A stretch of DNA of 64,000 nucleotides from Paenibacillus bouchesdurhonensis (lineage in GTDB: Bacteria; Bacillota; Bacilli; Paenibacillales; Paenibacillaceae): contig NZ_LT732548.1 in assembly GCF_900155685.1 (NCBI RefSeq), positions 2,872,294 to 2,936,293 of the forward strand, in the 5' to 3' direction. Made by a program: the position numbers and the translations under genes. The notes below the pieces were generated by a model. The model saw only the letters and a list, made by a program, of their open reading frames with translations. It made no database searches and was not told the origin of the DNA. Position 1 is the stretch's first letter. Every line of letters starts with the position of its first letter. Below, in pieces: positions 35,408 to 44,952 of this stretch.

Positions 35408-38400
35408 ATGATTAAGACTGGTGATGTTTTAGGATTAAAAGAGATTAAGATCTCCTTTACGAAAAAGGAGTTATCCTTGTTTGCCCATCTTAGCGGCGAT
35501 TTCAATCCCATGCATATGGATGCGTTATTTGCCCGAAAGTCGCCCTATGGACAGCAGATTGTATTTGGAGCGTTGAGCACGATTGCTTGTCTTCAACTCA
35601 TTGAGGATGACAGATTTCTACAACCGAGTGAAATAGAAGTGTTTTTTGAAAAACCGGTTTTTATGAACAAGGTCTATAGTGCAGTATTAGAAGAGAAAAG
35701 CGAGGATACGGCCGTGATTGGTTTGTATGATGGCCACACAACCTGTCTTCGTCTTTCGTTGCGAGCGTCAGTACCCACAAAGGCTTTGGACGAATGGGTA
35801 TGTCCGATGCCGGAGGATAACTCCGAAATGTTAATGCAACCGATGGACATTGACGATGAAGCGTTAATTTCTGCATACAAAAATGTATGCGCTTACAAGG
35901 TTGATCCGATACAGCTTAAGAAATTTGCGGAGGATGTCGGCTGGAGAAACGTGGCACAAGGAATCGGCCTAGTAAAGGTACTTTCTTTATGCAGTTATAT
36001 CATCGGGATGGAGTTTCCCGGAAAACGAGCTTTGTTTTCCAAATTGCATTTGGAACTATCGAACTGTCTGAGAGACATCTCAGATCAGTTGGTTTACTCC
36101 ATCTCAAAGCAGCATTATGACGAATACTACCGGATGTTGGACTTAGCTGTAGAGGTTGGATCTTCCGGGGTGCCGATGGCCCGGGGAACCTTGAAGGCGT
36201 TTGTTCACAAAAAGCTTCCAAGTACCGATCCTCTACATTCGGCTGACACCACTGTTCGACCATTAAATGGGAAAACAGCATTAGTCATTGGAGGGAGCCG
36301 CGGTCTTGGGGCTGCAATCGTAAGGGAATTGGTCATTCAAGGCTACCAGGTGGTGACAAACTATTATAAGAGCACTGAGGAAGCTAAAACATTGCAAGCA
36401 GAGCTTAATCGCTTGGCCCCCTCGGCTGTTCATATCATAGAAGGTAATGCTGCGGACGAGGATACTTGTGAGCGAATGGCGCAGTATATCACAGCTGAGT
36501 TTGGCCGGCTTGACTTGCTCGTCTTAAATGCCTTCCATCCGCCGCTTACTCACCTATCACCCGAGGATTATGTGCAGGAAAACTTGAAGCTTTTCGAGCG
36601 TCCATTCGAGGCTTGCAAGGACTTGCTTGCGACTTATCGCGGCTGCATTGTTGGAATTTCATCTATTTATGTAAAGGAGGGGCCAAAGGAGCTTGCAAAT
36701 TACATCGAAGCTAAGAAGCTTGCTGAAGCGTATTTGATTCAAAAGTCGGAGGAGTATTCACCAATCACCATTCTCCTTGCGCGTCCGCCGCAGCTGCTGA
36801 CAGATATGAACAATACGCCAACAGGATGGATACATGCACAGCCGCCAGATAAAATTTCCAAAGTGATAGTAGACGCAGTAAGTGAGTCAGTCATCGGACT
36901 GACAGAAGAGAAGGGAGTACAGTGGATCGAACACTTTGATGTCGTTTCCAAGAAGATGAATATCATATCATCGTTTACTGCCGATCCAATTAAAACCGGG
37001 TTGTCGTATTGGTTGAAGCTATGGAATTGGCCTTATGAGATCCGCTTTTCCTCCTATAACCAAATGATCCAAGACTTATTTCACTTAGGAGGCGTTTTAT
37101 ACCACAAGGATACGGAAATGAACGTTTTGCTGATCCGACTTGAGGATTGGTATCGTTATAGGGCCCAAGAGGATGCTGAAGGTAATTACATAGGCATGCC
37201 GTCTTATTCAGAAGAAATACTTGCATATTATGAGCAGTACTTGAATGAATTCATCGCAGCACTTCAGTTTTATCATGAGCACTATCAAGGAAGGACACTT
37301 CTGGTGTTCTGTCCTAACCGGTTGCAGCTGCAAGATGATTATCATTGGAGTCAATTGTTATCGGACATGAAGCAAAGGATCTACGAGGCGGCAGGGATGC
37401 TTGCCGGGATCGAGATGGTTGACGCCGAAGCTTACCATGATTTATACGGAGTCTCTAGCATAGAAGATATGACAGGGGATATCCTTGGGCATATTCCGTA
37501 TACTCAGGAGTATTTCTCCTATTTAAGCACCCTGATAGCACGAAGATTCTTTTCAATCCATCGAAGGACATACAAAGTCATCGTTTTAGATTGTGATAAT
37601 ACGCTTTGGGAAGGAATTGTCGGAGAAGTCGGTTATGACGGTATCAATATTAACGATGTCTATGCCTCATGGCAAAGCAAGCTAATTGAGCTCTCGGAAA
37701 AAGGTTACCTGCTTTGCTTGTGCAGTAAAAACAACCCTCAGGATGTACTAGATGTATTCTCTAAAAATCCATCTATGAAACTAACAATGGATTATATCGT
37801 CGACTACCGAATAAGCTGGGGCCCCAAATCTGTTCATTTATATGAGTTGGCAGAGTCTCTTAATGTTGGAATTGATAGTGTAATTTTTATTGATGACAGT
37901 CCGTTGGAAATCGCCGAAGTTCGAAAGCATTGTCCGGAGGTGCTTGCTTTGCAGTGGCCGTCCGACAAGTTACAGGCGAAGTGGTTTGTTCAACATATGT
38001 GGGCCTTGGATCATGAAAAGCCGATCACCATCGAGGATGCTAGCCGGACTCAGCTATATAAAGCAGACCAAGAACGTATAAAGATGAAGCAGACCAGCTC
38101 CAGCTATTTGGAGTTCATTCGAAATTTGAACGTGTCGGTGAAGTTTGAGCCGGTGAACGAAGCTGCTTTGCAGCGCGCATCCCAAATGACGCTGAGAACG
38201 AACCAATTCAATACAACGGGAAAGAGAAGAACGGAAAAGGAATTGAAAGAGCTCCTTGAAGAGAAGGGAGTTCAGGTGTGGAAAGCGGAGGTGGAGGATC
38301 GCTTCGGTTCATACGGTTTTGCCGGTTTGATCGTCTCTAGGACAAGAGATTCGGATATTTACGTAGACTCTTTCTTGCTTAGTTGTCGGGTTTTGGGCCG

Positions 38401-41400
38401 AGGTGTTGAATTCGAGTTGCTTCGAAAATTGGCTAGAGAGGCACAAACAACGGGATTAACGAGTTTAGTTGTTGCGCTTTATCCTAACAACAGAAACCAT
38501 GCAGCGCATCAGTTTCTCGAGGGACTTTCTGAATTTGACGCAAGTATTAAGCAACAGGCACTGCCGGAGGGGGGCATCGAATGGGTTATTCCAGTAGAAT
38601 GGCTTGTATGTTTTGATCAAACAACCGTCAAACAAGCTATCTCGGAACCAGCCAAAAAATATAAGACTGACAATCGTGAGCAGCCGAAGAATTTTACCAG
38701 TTTGAGAGTACTGGAAGAAAGGCTCGAATATATTGCAACCAATCTCACGAGCCAATTGAAGATATACGGCGAACTCGGCAACCATTCCCTGTCTGGAAAT
38801 CAGAGTGGGCTAGTTCAGGATAGGCAAGCTGAAGAAATCCGTGCCAAGGATGCGATCAAAAGCGTGTTTCAGAAACATACTCGGCTTACAGAGATTGATT
38901 TCAGTAAACCAATTGAAGAGTTCCAGTTGGAATCCATGAAGAAAGTTGAGATCAGCTCGGACTTGATTCGAATATTTCCACAGCTCGCTCCAACATTTTT
39001 ATTTGAATTCGAAAATCTGAAAAGCGTTGTGCAGTATCTGGAAGCAGATGCTTCGATCACGGCACCGTCCAAGGCCGTCCATCTGGAGGCTACTAACGAA
39101 GCACATGACGCAAATGATATTGCAATAGTTGGTGTGAATGCCAGACTGCCGCAAGCAGACAGCGTTCAGAGGTTTTGGGAACATCTTGTGAATGGCAACA
39201 GCTGCATCACAGAAATTCCTGCAAACCGTTGGGAACTATCGGGCTTCTATAGCCCTGATTCCGGAGAAATCGGTAAATCACATTGCAAGTGGGGCGGATT
39301 TTTACAGGATATTGAATCATTTGATCATCAATTTTTTAATATATCCGCTAAGGAAGCCGAAGCGATGGATCCCCAACAAAGACTCTTTCTAGAGGTTGTA
39401 TGGGGATTGTTTGAAGATGCGGGATACAAGCCAGAGGATATTGATCCCAAGACCGGGGTCTTTGTCGGGGTTATTTCTACTGACTTTGGCCAGTATTTGA
39501 ATCAACAAGCCGCACATGGCCTGACCCCGTATCGATGGGGCGACGCTTATCAGATCGCTAATCGCATTTCTTATTTCTTTAATTTCAAAGGGCCTAGCCT
39601 ATCGATTGACACAGCCTGCTCGTCCTCGGGCACGGCATTGCATTTGGCATGTCAAAGCATCTTGAATAAGGAATGCCGTACTGCCGTTGTGGGCGGAGTG
39701 AATTTAATCTTGGATCCTTCCAGATATATTCAGTATACGCAAATGGGACTCCTGACTTCCGAGGATAAGTGTCGACCTTTCGCAGCCGAGGCCAAAGGCA
39801 CGATCATGGGCGAGGGCGTTGGGGCTATATTACTCAAACCGTTAAGAGAAGCCTTGCAAAACGGAGACCAGGTTTATGGAATTATCAAGGGCAGCGCAAT
39901 AAACAGCGGAGGCAAGACAAATGGCTTTACTGTTCCCAATCCGAAGGCACATGCTGAATTGATTCGGGAAGCAATTCGAAGGGCCGGTATAGAAAGTAAA
40001 ACCGTAAGTTATATAGAAGCACACGGAACGGGAACGATTGTCGGTGATCCGATCGAAATTAGCGGATTGTCGGAGGGTTACTCATGGAGTGCTAATGCCC
40101 CTGGAGAAACATGCTCAGTTGGCTCAGTAAAGGCGAACATTGGTCATTTGGAGTCGGCGGCTGCAATTGCAGGCATTATTAAAATTGTTTTACAAATGAA
40201 GTATCAAAAGCGAGTGCCTTCCCTTCATGCGCTTCCAATGAATCCAGTTCTTAATCAGGCCGGATCTGGCTTTGCGGTTCAACATGCACTTGAGGATTGG
40301 AATTCTGTTAGAGAAGAGTCGGTGAAGGCGACACAAGCGCCTAGAAGGGCTGCCATAAGCTCTTTTGGAGCGGGTGGAAGCAACTTCCACGCTATTCTGG
40401 AGGAGTCACCTAGGCAGCGGCATGCCGTGGGTAAGTCGAATGACTATAACCTGATTGTTTTCTCAGCCCGGAAAGAGAAGACGCTGCGTGAAATGACCTC
40501 AAATCTAAAAAAACACATTCAGTTTGAGCTGTCGCAGCAAACGGTTATAGACCGAGATGCGTATTTCGAAAGCTTGGCTTTTACGTTGCAGACTGGACGT
40601 TGTTGCTTTAATCATCGTTTGGCGATCGTATCCAATTCCTTGGACGACCTGTTGGAGAAGCTTACACATTACAATAATTCAGGAGCCTTGAGCGACGACA
40701 TTCAATATGGGGAATGCTATAACGAGCATATAGAAGAATGGCAAGGAGAACTTTTTGAAAGGGAGTACTTCAAGAACTTATTTACTAGAGGTGAGGTCAA
40801 GAAGCTCTCTTTTCTATGGCTGAAGGGAGTTTCAATTAACTGGAACGATTTTTATAGTAGGCCCAAACCTTTTAAAGTCGCTTTACCGACTTATCCTTTC
40901 GATAAACGGGTTTTTCCGTTGAGAAAATTCACTGGGCAGAGAAGCATTGCAAAGTTATATGAAACGATAGAAGCCCCCTCACTGCAAAACGATCATTATC
41001 AGCTCACAACGGAAATCGAGAGATTTCCTTTTCTGATTGATCATCAAGTGAACAGAACGATCATCGTACCCGGGGCTTTCTCTTTATCTTTAATGATGAC
41101 AGCTCTTGTAAAAGAACATCGGTTGACCAGCCTGCATTTTAGCGATGTTACATTTAGGAAAGCTTTCCTGTTGCAGATGGACAGCCGATGCTTGACCCAA
41201 ATTGTTTTTCACAAGCAAGAAAGTCCCAGCAAAATTGAAGTATACGTCAAAACGGAGAACGAAGATCCTGCTTGGACATTGCTGACTAAGGCGCAAGTGG
41301 ATACAGATGTTGACAAGATCGTACGCTCTGTCGATCCACTGCTCATTCAATCCCGAGCGGACAGCCGGATGTCGAGGGAAGCCTTTTATCATAAAGGTTC

Positions 41401-44400
41401 TTCTCTAGGCTTTTCATGGGGTGAGCAGTTCCAATGGATTACTGAGGTTTGGATCGCGGAAAAGGAGGTGCTGGCCAAGCTGTCATACCGAAGCTCTGCT
41501 GAGGCAGCGTTCGTATTCCCTCCATCTCTTCTGGACGCCTGCCTGCAACCGTATATTTTTGCTTTGGAAAATCATTGTCAGGCGATGGGGATTACCGACA
41601 CCTTTATCCCGTTTAGCATTGAAGAGTTAAACATGCATATGCCGATCCCGGAAGAGCTTTACTCTTATATTACGTTCCAACAAATCGGTGAAGGGCAATG
41701 CGATTATTTTATGATAAATGTCATGCTGTTGGATCCAAAAGGTGTCATTATAGGCGAAGTATTGGGGCTGCGTCTTAAGAGGGTTCATCAGGGCCTTTTT
41801 CAACAGTCTGGTCAGTCTAATAATGTTGAGCACTTGTATCGGCCCGACTGGGAGCTGATCCGTTTTGAGGAGTGGGAACCTCCCATGGAAACTCCCATCT
41901 CAAATCGAAGCTTAGCGGTTGAAATGTCATTTGGTAGCAGCGCATCACTTGCAAAACAAGCAGTACAGCGAGTACTTGCGGAGCAATACGGGGTTGACGA
42001 ATGGTTGCCGATTGAGCTCCTCCTTGAGGAATATGTCACAAGGCTATCGACCGTTGAACATTTGTTCGTTTTCTGTGACGTATCACGAAGCACAATACAA
42101 TACGGCGAGGGTATGAAGAGGCAATATGAGGAGATTTACGAGAAAGGCATCTTGAAATGGTTTCAGTTTGTCAAGGCTGTTGCTGGACAGCATGGGGGAC
42201 AGCCGCTGCATATCACATTCATTACACAAAATGCTCAAAAGATGCTGAATCATGAAACCTTATCACCTGTTGTTCAGTCCTTCATGGGAATGGCGAAGGT
42301 GCTAAATTCGGAAAATGGCAGCATTACGGTCAAATGTATCGATCTTTGCGCTGTCGAGACAGGGCGCCTAGAGGATGAGAGCCGAGTATGGGATCGGATA
42401 TGCAGAAGTGTCGTATCCATTGGCCCGAAGTCGGGCCGTTTAGGTTATGAGGAATACGCATTGAGAAACGAGCGCCTATTTAGAAAGAGGCTGATTCCAT
42501 TAGAGTCTCCGATCAGCGGCGAGTTGAAGCCTATATTCAAGGAGAAGTCGGTTTATTTGATTGTAGGTGGCTCTGGAGGTATAGGGCTTGAACTGTCAGA
42601 GTATTTGATTACAAAGTGGAAATCCACATTAATTTGGATCGGAAGAAAACCGCTAATTGCCGTGCAATCGAAGATAGATCGCTTGGAGCAGCTTGGCGGA
42701 ACGGTTTATTATGTGCAGGCCGATGCGCAGTCGGCAGATGAATTGATTAAAGCCTTCAAGGAAGTTCAAGCGGGGATTCCCCGGATTGATGGAATCATTC
42801 ATGCAGCGCTTGTCTTAAGGGATGCAACTCTTACGCAGATGAAGGAAGCGGATTTTACCGAAGCTTTCAATGCGAAAGTATTGACGATGCTTAATACACT
42901 TGAGCTTGCGGAACCATCGAGACTTGATTTCATTATAAGCTTTTCTTCAGAGTGCAGCTTCAGAGGTTCGCCTGCACAAGCGAATTATGTTTCGGCTTGC
43001 CGATACCTGGATTCTTTCCTCCTGTCATTAGGGGAGAAAGAACAAATTCCGGTTAGAATCATGAACTGGGGCTATTGGGGTGAAAGCGGAATTGTCGCTA
43101 CCGAGAGGTTCAGAAGATTACTTGAGCTGCAAGGCTTGCTTCCATTTAGCAATGCCGAGGGAATCGCAATGACAGAAATGATCTCCAGTTTGCCTTATAC
43201 ACAGCTTATGGCCGCCAAAACGAATTCGATTTATGCAGATAAGGTAGGGATTGCGGCAGACAGAAGCATGCAGCCCGCGGGAGGAGACCGTTCCGAGTTT
43301 CTTTATGCAATAGCTGAAGAGATCAACTCTTTCGCGGCATCATATGACGGGCGGTCTATAGCGGATTATTATGAACAGCTGAAGCACGTGATTCAAACGG
43401 TTCCTGATTATGCTGAACGGATATTGCAAAATATGGAGGGAATTGAGCTTGAAGAATTGAAGCCGCAGTTCCAACGCTACATTAAAGCTTTACGTGCACT
43501 GCCGAAAACAGCCGATGTACAAAGCGTAGGCGGCAAGAAGGAGCAGCAGCACCGCACAGAATCGGTTGATGCATGGAGCCGAATGCTGGATATTTCCCAG
43601 CGTCAGGCCGCGAACATCTTGAAGGAACGAATTTTGGCAAGCGATGTATTTTTCCCGGACGGATCCAATGAAGTTGTGGAAGGCATATACAAGCACAACC
43701 CGCTCTCGGAGTATTTCAATCAAATGATGGCACTGCTGGTTGCGAAACTGACAGAGCGTTTGCTTGAACAACGCAAGGACGGAACTCCTGTCCGCATATT
43801 GGAATTCGGCGGAGGTACAGGAAGCACGACTTCACACGTGCTGCGTGGATTGAATGAAATCGCTGGTCAAGTGGAGTATGTGTTTACCGATGTTTCTCCA
43901 CATTTCTTGCATAAAGCTAAGCAACGGTTTGCAGATTACGAATTTGTCAAATATCAGTTGTTTAACCTCAATGATGATCTTGAACCATTACGGTCGGATT
44001 GCGGATTTTTCGATATCATTCTGGGGACGAATGCCATTCACATCAGTCGTGATCTAAGCAGAACACTTTTAAATCTCAAGAATGCATTGACACCATACGG
44101 GCATTTGATTATTAACGAACTGACGCATAATCATGAGCTGCTGCCAGTGACCTTCGGTTTATTAACAGGATGGTGGGACTATGAGGATTCTGAGCTGCGG
44201 ATCGATCACTCCCCCCTGGTGTCATTGTCGGGATGGGAGCGCTTATTGGAAACGCACGGGTTTCGATATGCTACAGCGTTCGATTTCACGGAGCCATTCC
44301 AGGAGAACCTCCACCTTCAGCATGTGTTGATCTGCGAGAATAATGGAGTAATCCATAAAGCGTTAATCACTTCTGAGACGAAGGGGAGGGACAGCGTCGG

Positions 44401-44944
44401 AGAAATGAAGGCTGAATCTGCTCATGTGAAGCCTTCACTAACGCCTTCAAGCGCAGCTTCGGAGAAAAATGATTCAGCCCTGATGAAGATAACCGGAAAT
44501 TTGTCTGCTGCTGCTCAATGCCAGCAAGTAGAAGAGAGCGTAATGCAATTGTTGAGGGAGCTATTACTTATTCCAGAAGACGAGCCGATTCGCGGCGGGG
44601 CAGGTTTCCAGGAGCTTGGATTGGATTCGCTGCTTGCCGTTCAATTCAGAGATTTGCTATCGGCGGCTACTGGTCTAAAGCTTGCAGCTACGATAGTTTA
44701 CGATTATCCGACGATAAAATTAATGGCCGAATACATTGTTAGCAAGCAAGTTCAGCCGGTTACTGTTTCGCAAAGCACATCGGATGTCAACGATAGTGCA
44801 TTGATTCAAGGGGATCGAACTGCTCAAGCATCCGGCGCTAAAGACAGTATGCGAACAGGAGCAGAGGATTGGCTGTCGGAGGTTCAGGAAATGACGGAGG
44901 AAGAGGCCGTTCGTGAATTGATAAAGGAACTTCAAAACTTATGA
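35408..44944 (+). CDS. Trans-AT polyketide synthase 1: loading module and module 1
   Basis: A 3178-residue megasynthase. Order as read: MaoC-like hydratase (1-125, SGDFNPMHMDALFARKS), a second hot-dog-like stretch, an SDR-type ketoreductase (287-520, GGSRGLG), an FkbH-like glyceryl transferase/phosphatase (about 525-1085, DCDNTLWEGIVGE with D728 and D730), carrier domain 1 (S near 1175, in LES rather than LDS), KS1 (1235-1665; C1404 in DTACSSS, EAHGTGT, NIGHLE), DH (H1879 in DHQVNRTIIVP, where the usual Gly is Arg; DACLQ), KR (GGSGGIG near 2387; its Tyr is followed by C, not N, in NYVSAC), C-methyltransferase (LEFGGGTGS near 2798), and ACP (GLDSL near 3070). The FkbH domain would load a glycerate-derived three-carbon unit. 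Module 1 would add an alpha-methylated enoyl unit. The C-terminal 30 residues are a helical docking tail. Confidence 0.92.
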   Translation: MIKTGDVLGLKEIKISFTKKELSLFAHLSGDFNPMHMDALFARKSPYGQQIVFGALSTIACLQLIEDDRFLQPSEIEVFFEKPVFMNKVYSAVLEEKSEDTAVIGLYDGHTTCLRLSLRASVPTKALDEWVCPMPEDNSEMLMQPMDIDDEALISAYKNVCAYKVDPIQLKKFAEDVGWRNVAQGIGLVKVLSLCSYIIGMEFPGKRALFSKLHLELSNCLRDISDQLVYSISKQHYDEYYRMLDLAVEVGSSGVPMARGTLKAFVHKKLPSTDPLHSADTTVRPLNGKTALVIGGSRGLGAAIVRELVIQGYQVVTNYYKSTEEAKTLQAELNRLAPSAVHIIEGNAADEDTCERMAQYITAEFGRLDLLVLNAFHPPLTHLSPEDYVQENLKLFERPFEACKDLLATYRGCIVGISSIYVKEGPKELANYIEAKKLAEAYLIQKSEEYSPITILLARPPQLLTDMNNTPTGWIHAQPPDKISKVIVDAVSESVIGLTEEKGVQWIEHFDVVSKKMNIISSFTADPIKTGLSYWLKLWNWPYEIRFSSYNQMIQDLFHLGGVLYHKDTEMNVLLIRLEDWYRYRAQEDAEGNYIGMPSYSEEILAYYEQYLNEFIAALQFYHEHYQGRTLLVFCPNRLQLQDDYHWSQLLSDMKQRIYEAAGMLAGIEMVDAEAYHDLYGVSSIEDMTGDILGHIPYTQEYFSYLSTLIARRFFSIHRRTYKVIVLDCDNTLWEGIVGEVGYDGININDVYASWQSKLIELSEKGYLLCLCSKNNPQDVLDVFSKNPSMKLTMDYIVDYRISWGPKSVHLYELAESLNVGIDSVIFIDDSPLEIAEVRKHCPEVLALQWPSDKLQAKWFVQHMWALDHEKPITIEDASRTQLYKADQERIKMKQTSSSYLEFIRNLNVSVKFEPVNEAALQRASQMTLRTNQFNTTGKRRTEKELKELLEEKGVQVWKAEVEDRFGSYGFAGLIVSRTRDSDIYVDSFLLSCRVLGRGVEFELLRKLAREAQTTGLTSLVVALYPNNRNHAAHQFLEGLSEFDASIKQQALPEGGIEWVIPVEWLVCFDQTTVKQAISEPAKKYKTDNREQPKNFTSLRVLEERLEYIATNLTSQLKIYGELGNHSLSGNQSGLVQDRQAEEIRAKDAIKSVFQKHTRLTEIDFSKPIEEFQLESMKKVEISSDLIRIFPQLAPTFLFEFENLKSVVQYLEADASITAPSKAVHLEATNEAHDANDIAIVGVNARLPQADSVQRFWEHLVNGNSCITEIPANRWELSGFYSPDSGEIGKSHCKWGGFLQDIESFDHQFFNISAKEAEAMDPQQRLFLEVVWGLFEDAGYKPEDIDPKTGVFVGVISTDFGQYLNQQAAHGLTPYRWGDAYQIANRISYFFNFKGPSLSIDTACSSSGTALHLACQSILNKECRTAVVGGVNLILDPSRYIQYTQMGLLTSEDKCRPFAAEAKGTIMGEGVGAILLKPLREALQNGDQVYGIIKGSAINSGGKTNGFTVPNPKAHAELIREAIRRAGIESKTVSYIEAHGTGTIVGDPIEISGLSEGYSWSANAPGETCSVGSVKANIGHLESAAAIAGIIKIVLQMKYQKRVPSLHALPMNPVLNQAGSGFAVQHALEDWNSVREESVKATQAPRRAAISSFGAGGSNFHAILEESPRQRHAVGKSNDYNLIVFSARKEKTLREMTSNLKKHIQFELSQQTVIDRDAYFESLAFTLQTGRCCFNHRLAIVSNSLDDLLEKLTHYNNSGALSDDIQYGECYNEHIEEWQGELFEREYFKNLFTRGEVKKLSFLWLKGVSINWNDFYSRPKPFKVALPTYPFDKRVFPLRKFTGQRSIAKLYETIEAPSLQNDHYQLTTEIERFPFLIDHQVNRTIIVPGAFSLSLMMTALVKEHRLTSLHFSDVTFRKAFLLQMDSRCLTQIVFHKQESPSKIEVYVKTENEDPAWTLLTKAQVDTDVDKIVRSVDPLLIQSRADSRMSREAFYHKGSSLGFSWGEQFQWITEVWIAEKEVLAKLSYRSSAEAAFVFPPSLLDACLQPYIFALENHCQAMGITDTFIPFSIEELNMHMPIPEELYSYITFQQIGEGQCDYFMINVMLLDPKGVIIGEVLGLRLKRVHQGLFQQSGQSNNVEHLYRPDWELIRFEEWEPPMETPISNRSLAVEMSFGSSASLAKQAVQRVLAEQYGVDEWLPIELLLEEYVTRLSTVEHLFVFCDVSRSTIQYGEGMKRQYEEIYEKGILKWFQFVKAVAGQHGGQPLHITFITQNAQKMLNHETLSPVVQSFMGMAKVLNSENGSITVKCIDLCAVETGRLEDESRVWDRICRSVVSIGPKSGRLGYEEYALRNERLFRKRLIPLESPISGELKPIFKEKSVYLIVGGSGGIGLELSEYLITKWKSTLIWIGRKPLIAVQSKIDRLEQLGGTVYYVQADAQSADELIKAFKEVQAGIPRIDGIIHAALVLRDATLTQMKEADFTEAFNAKVLTMLNTLELAEPSRLDFIISFSSECSFRGSPAQANYVSACRYLDSFLLSLGEKEQIPVRIMNWGYWGESGIVATERFRRLLELQGLLPFSNAEGIAMTEMISSLPYTQLMAAKTNSIYADKVGIAADRSMQPAGGDRSEFLYAIAEEINSFAASYDGRSIADYYEQLKHVIQTVPDYAERILQNMEGIELEELKPQFQRYIKALRALPKTADVQSVGGKKEQQHRTESVDAWSRMLDISQRQAANILKERILASDVFFPDGSNEVVEGIYKHNPLSEYFNQMMALLVAKLTERLLEQRKDGTPVRILEFGGGTGSTTSHVLRGLNEIAGQVEYVFTDVSPHFLHKAKQRFADYEFVKYQLFNLNDDLEPLRSDCGFFDIILGTNAIHISRDLSRTLLNLKNALTPYGHLIINELTHNHELLPVTFGLLTGWWDYEDSELRIDHSPLVSLSGWERLLETHGFRYATAFDFTEPFQENLHLQHVLICENNGVIHKALITSETKGRDSVGEMKAESAHVKPSLTPSSAASEKNDSALMKITGNLSAAAQCQQVEESVMQLLRELLLIPEDEPIRGGAGFQELGLDSLLAVQFRDLLSAATGLKLAATIVYDYPTIKLMAEYIVSKQVQPVTVSQSTSDVNDSALIQGDRTAQASGAKDSMRTGAEDWLSEVQEMTEEEAVRELIKELQNL

Positions 44945-44952
44945 GATAAAGA

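Noticed and set aside
40980..41800. Module 1 DH taken as inactive because the Gly of HxxxGxxxxP is Arg
   Set aside because: The catalytic His, the Pro and the DxxxQ aspartate are all present and the Gly position tolerates change; inactivity is not supported.
42900..43250. PKS1 module 1 KR taken as dead because YxxxN reads YVSAC
   Set aside because: The nucleotide motif GGSGGIG, Ser and Tyr are in place; loss of the Asn alone is seen in active ketoreductases, so I left it as probably active.
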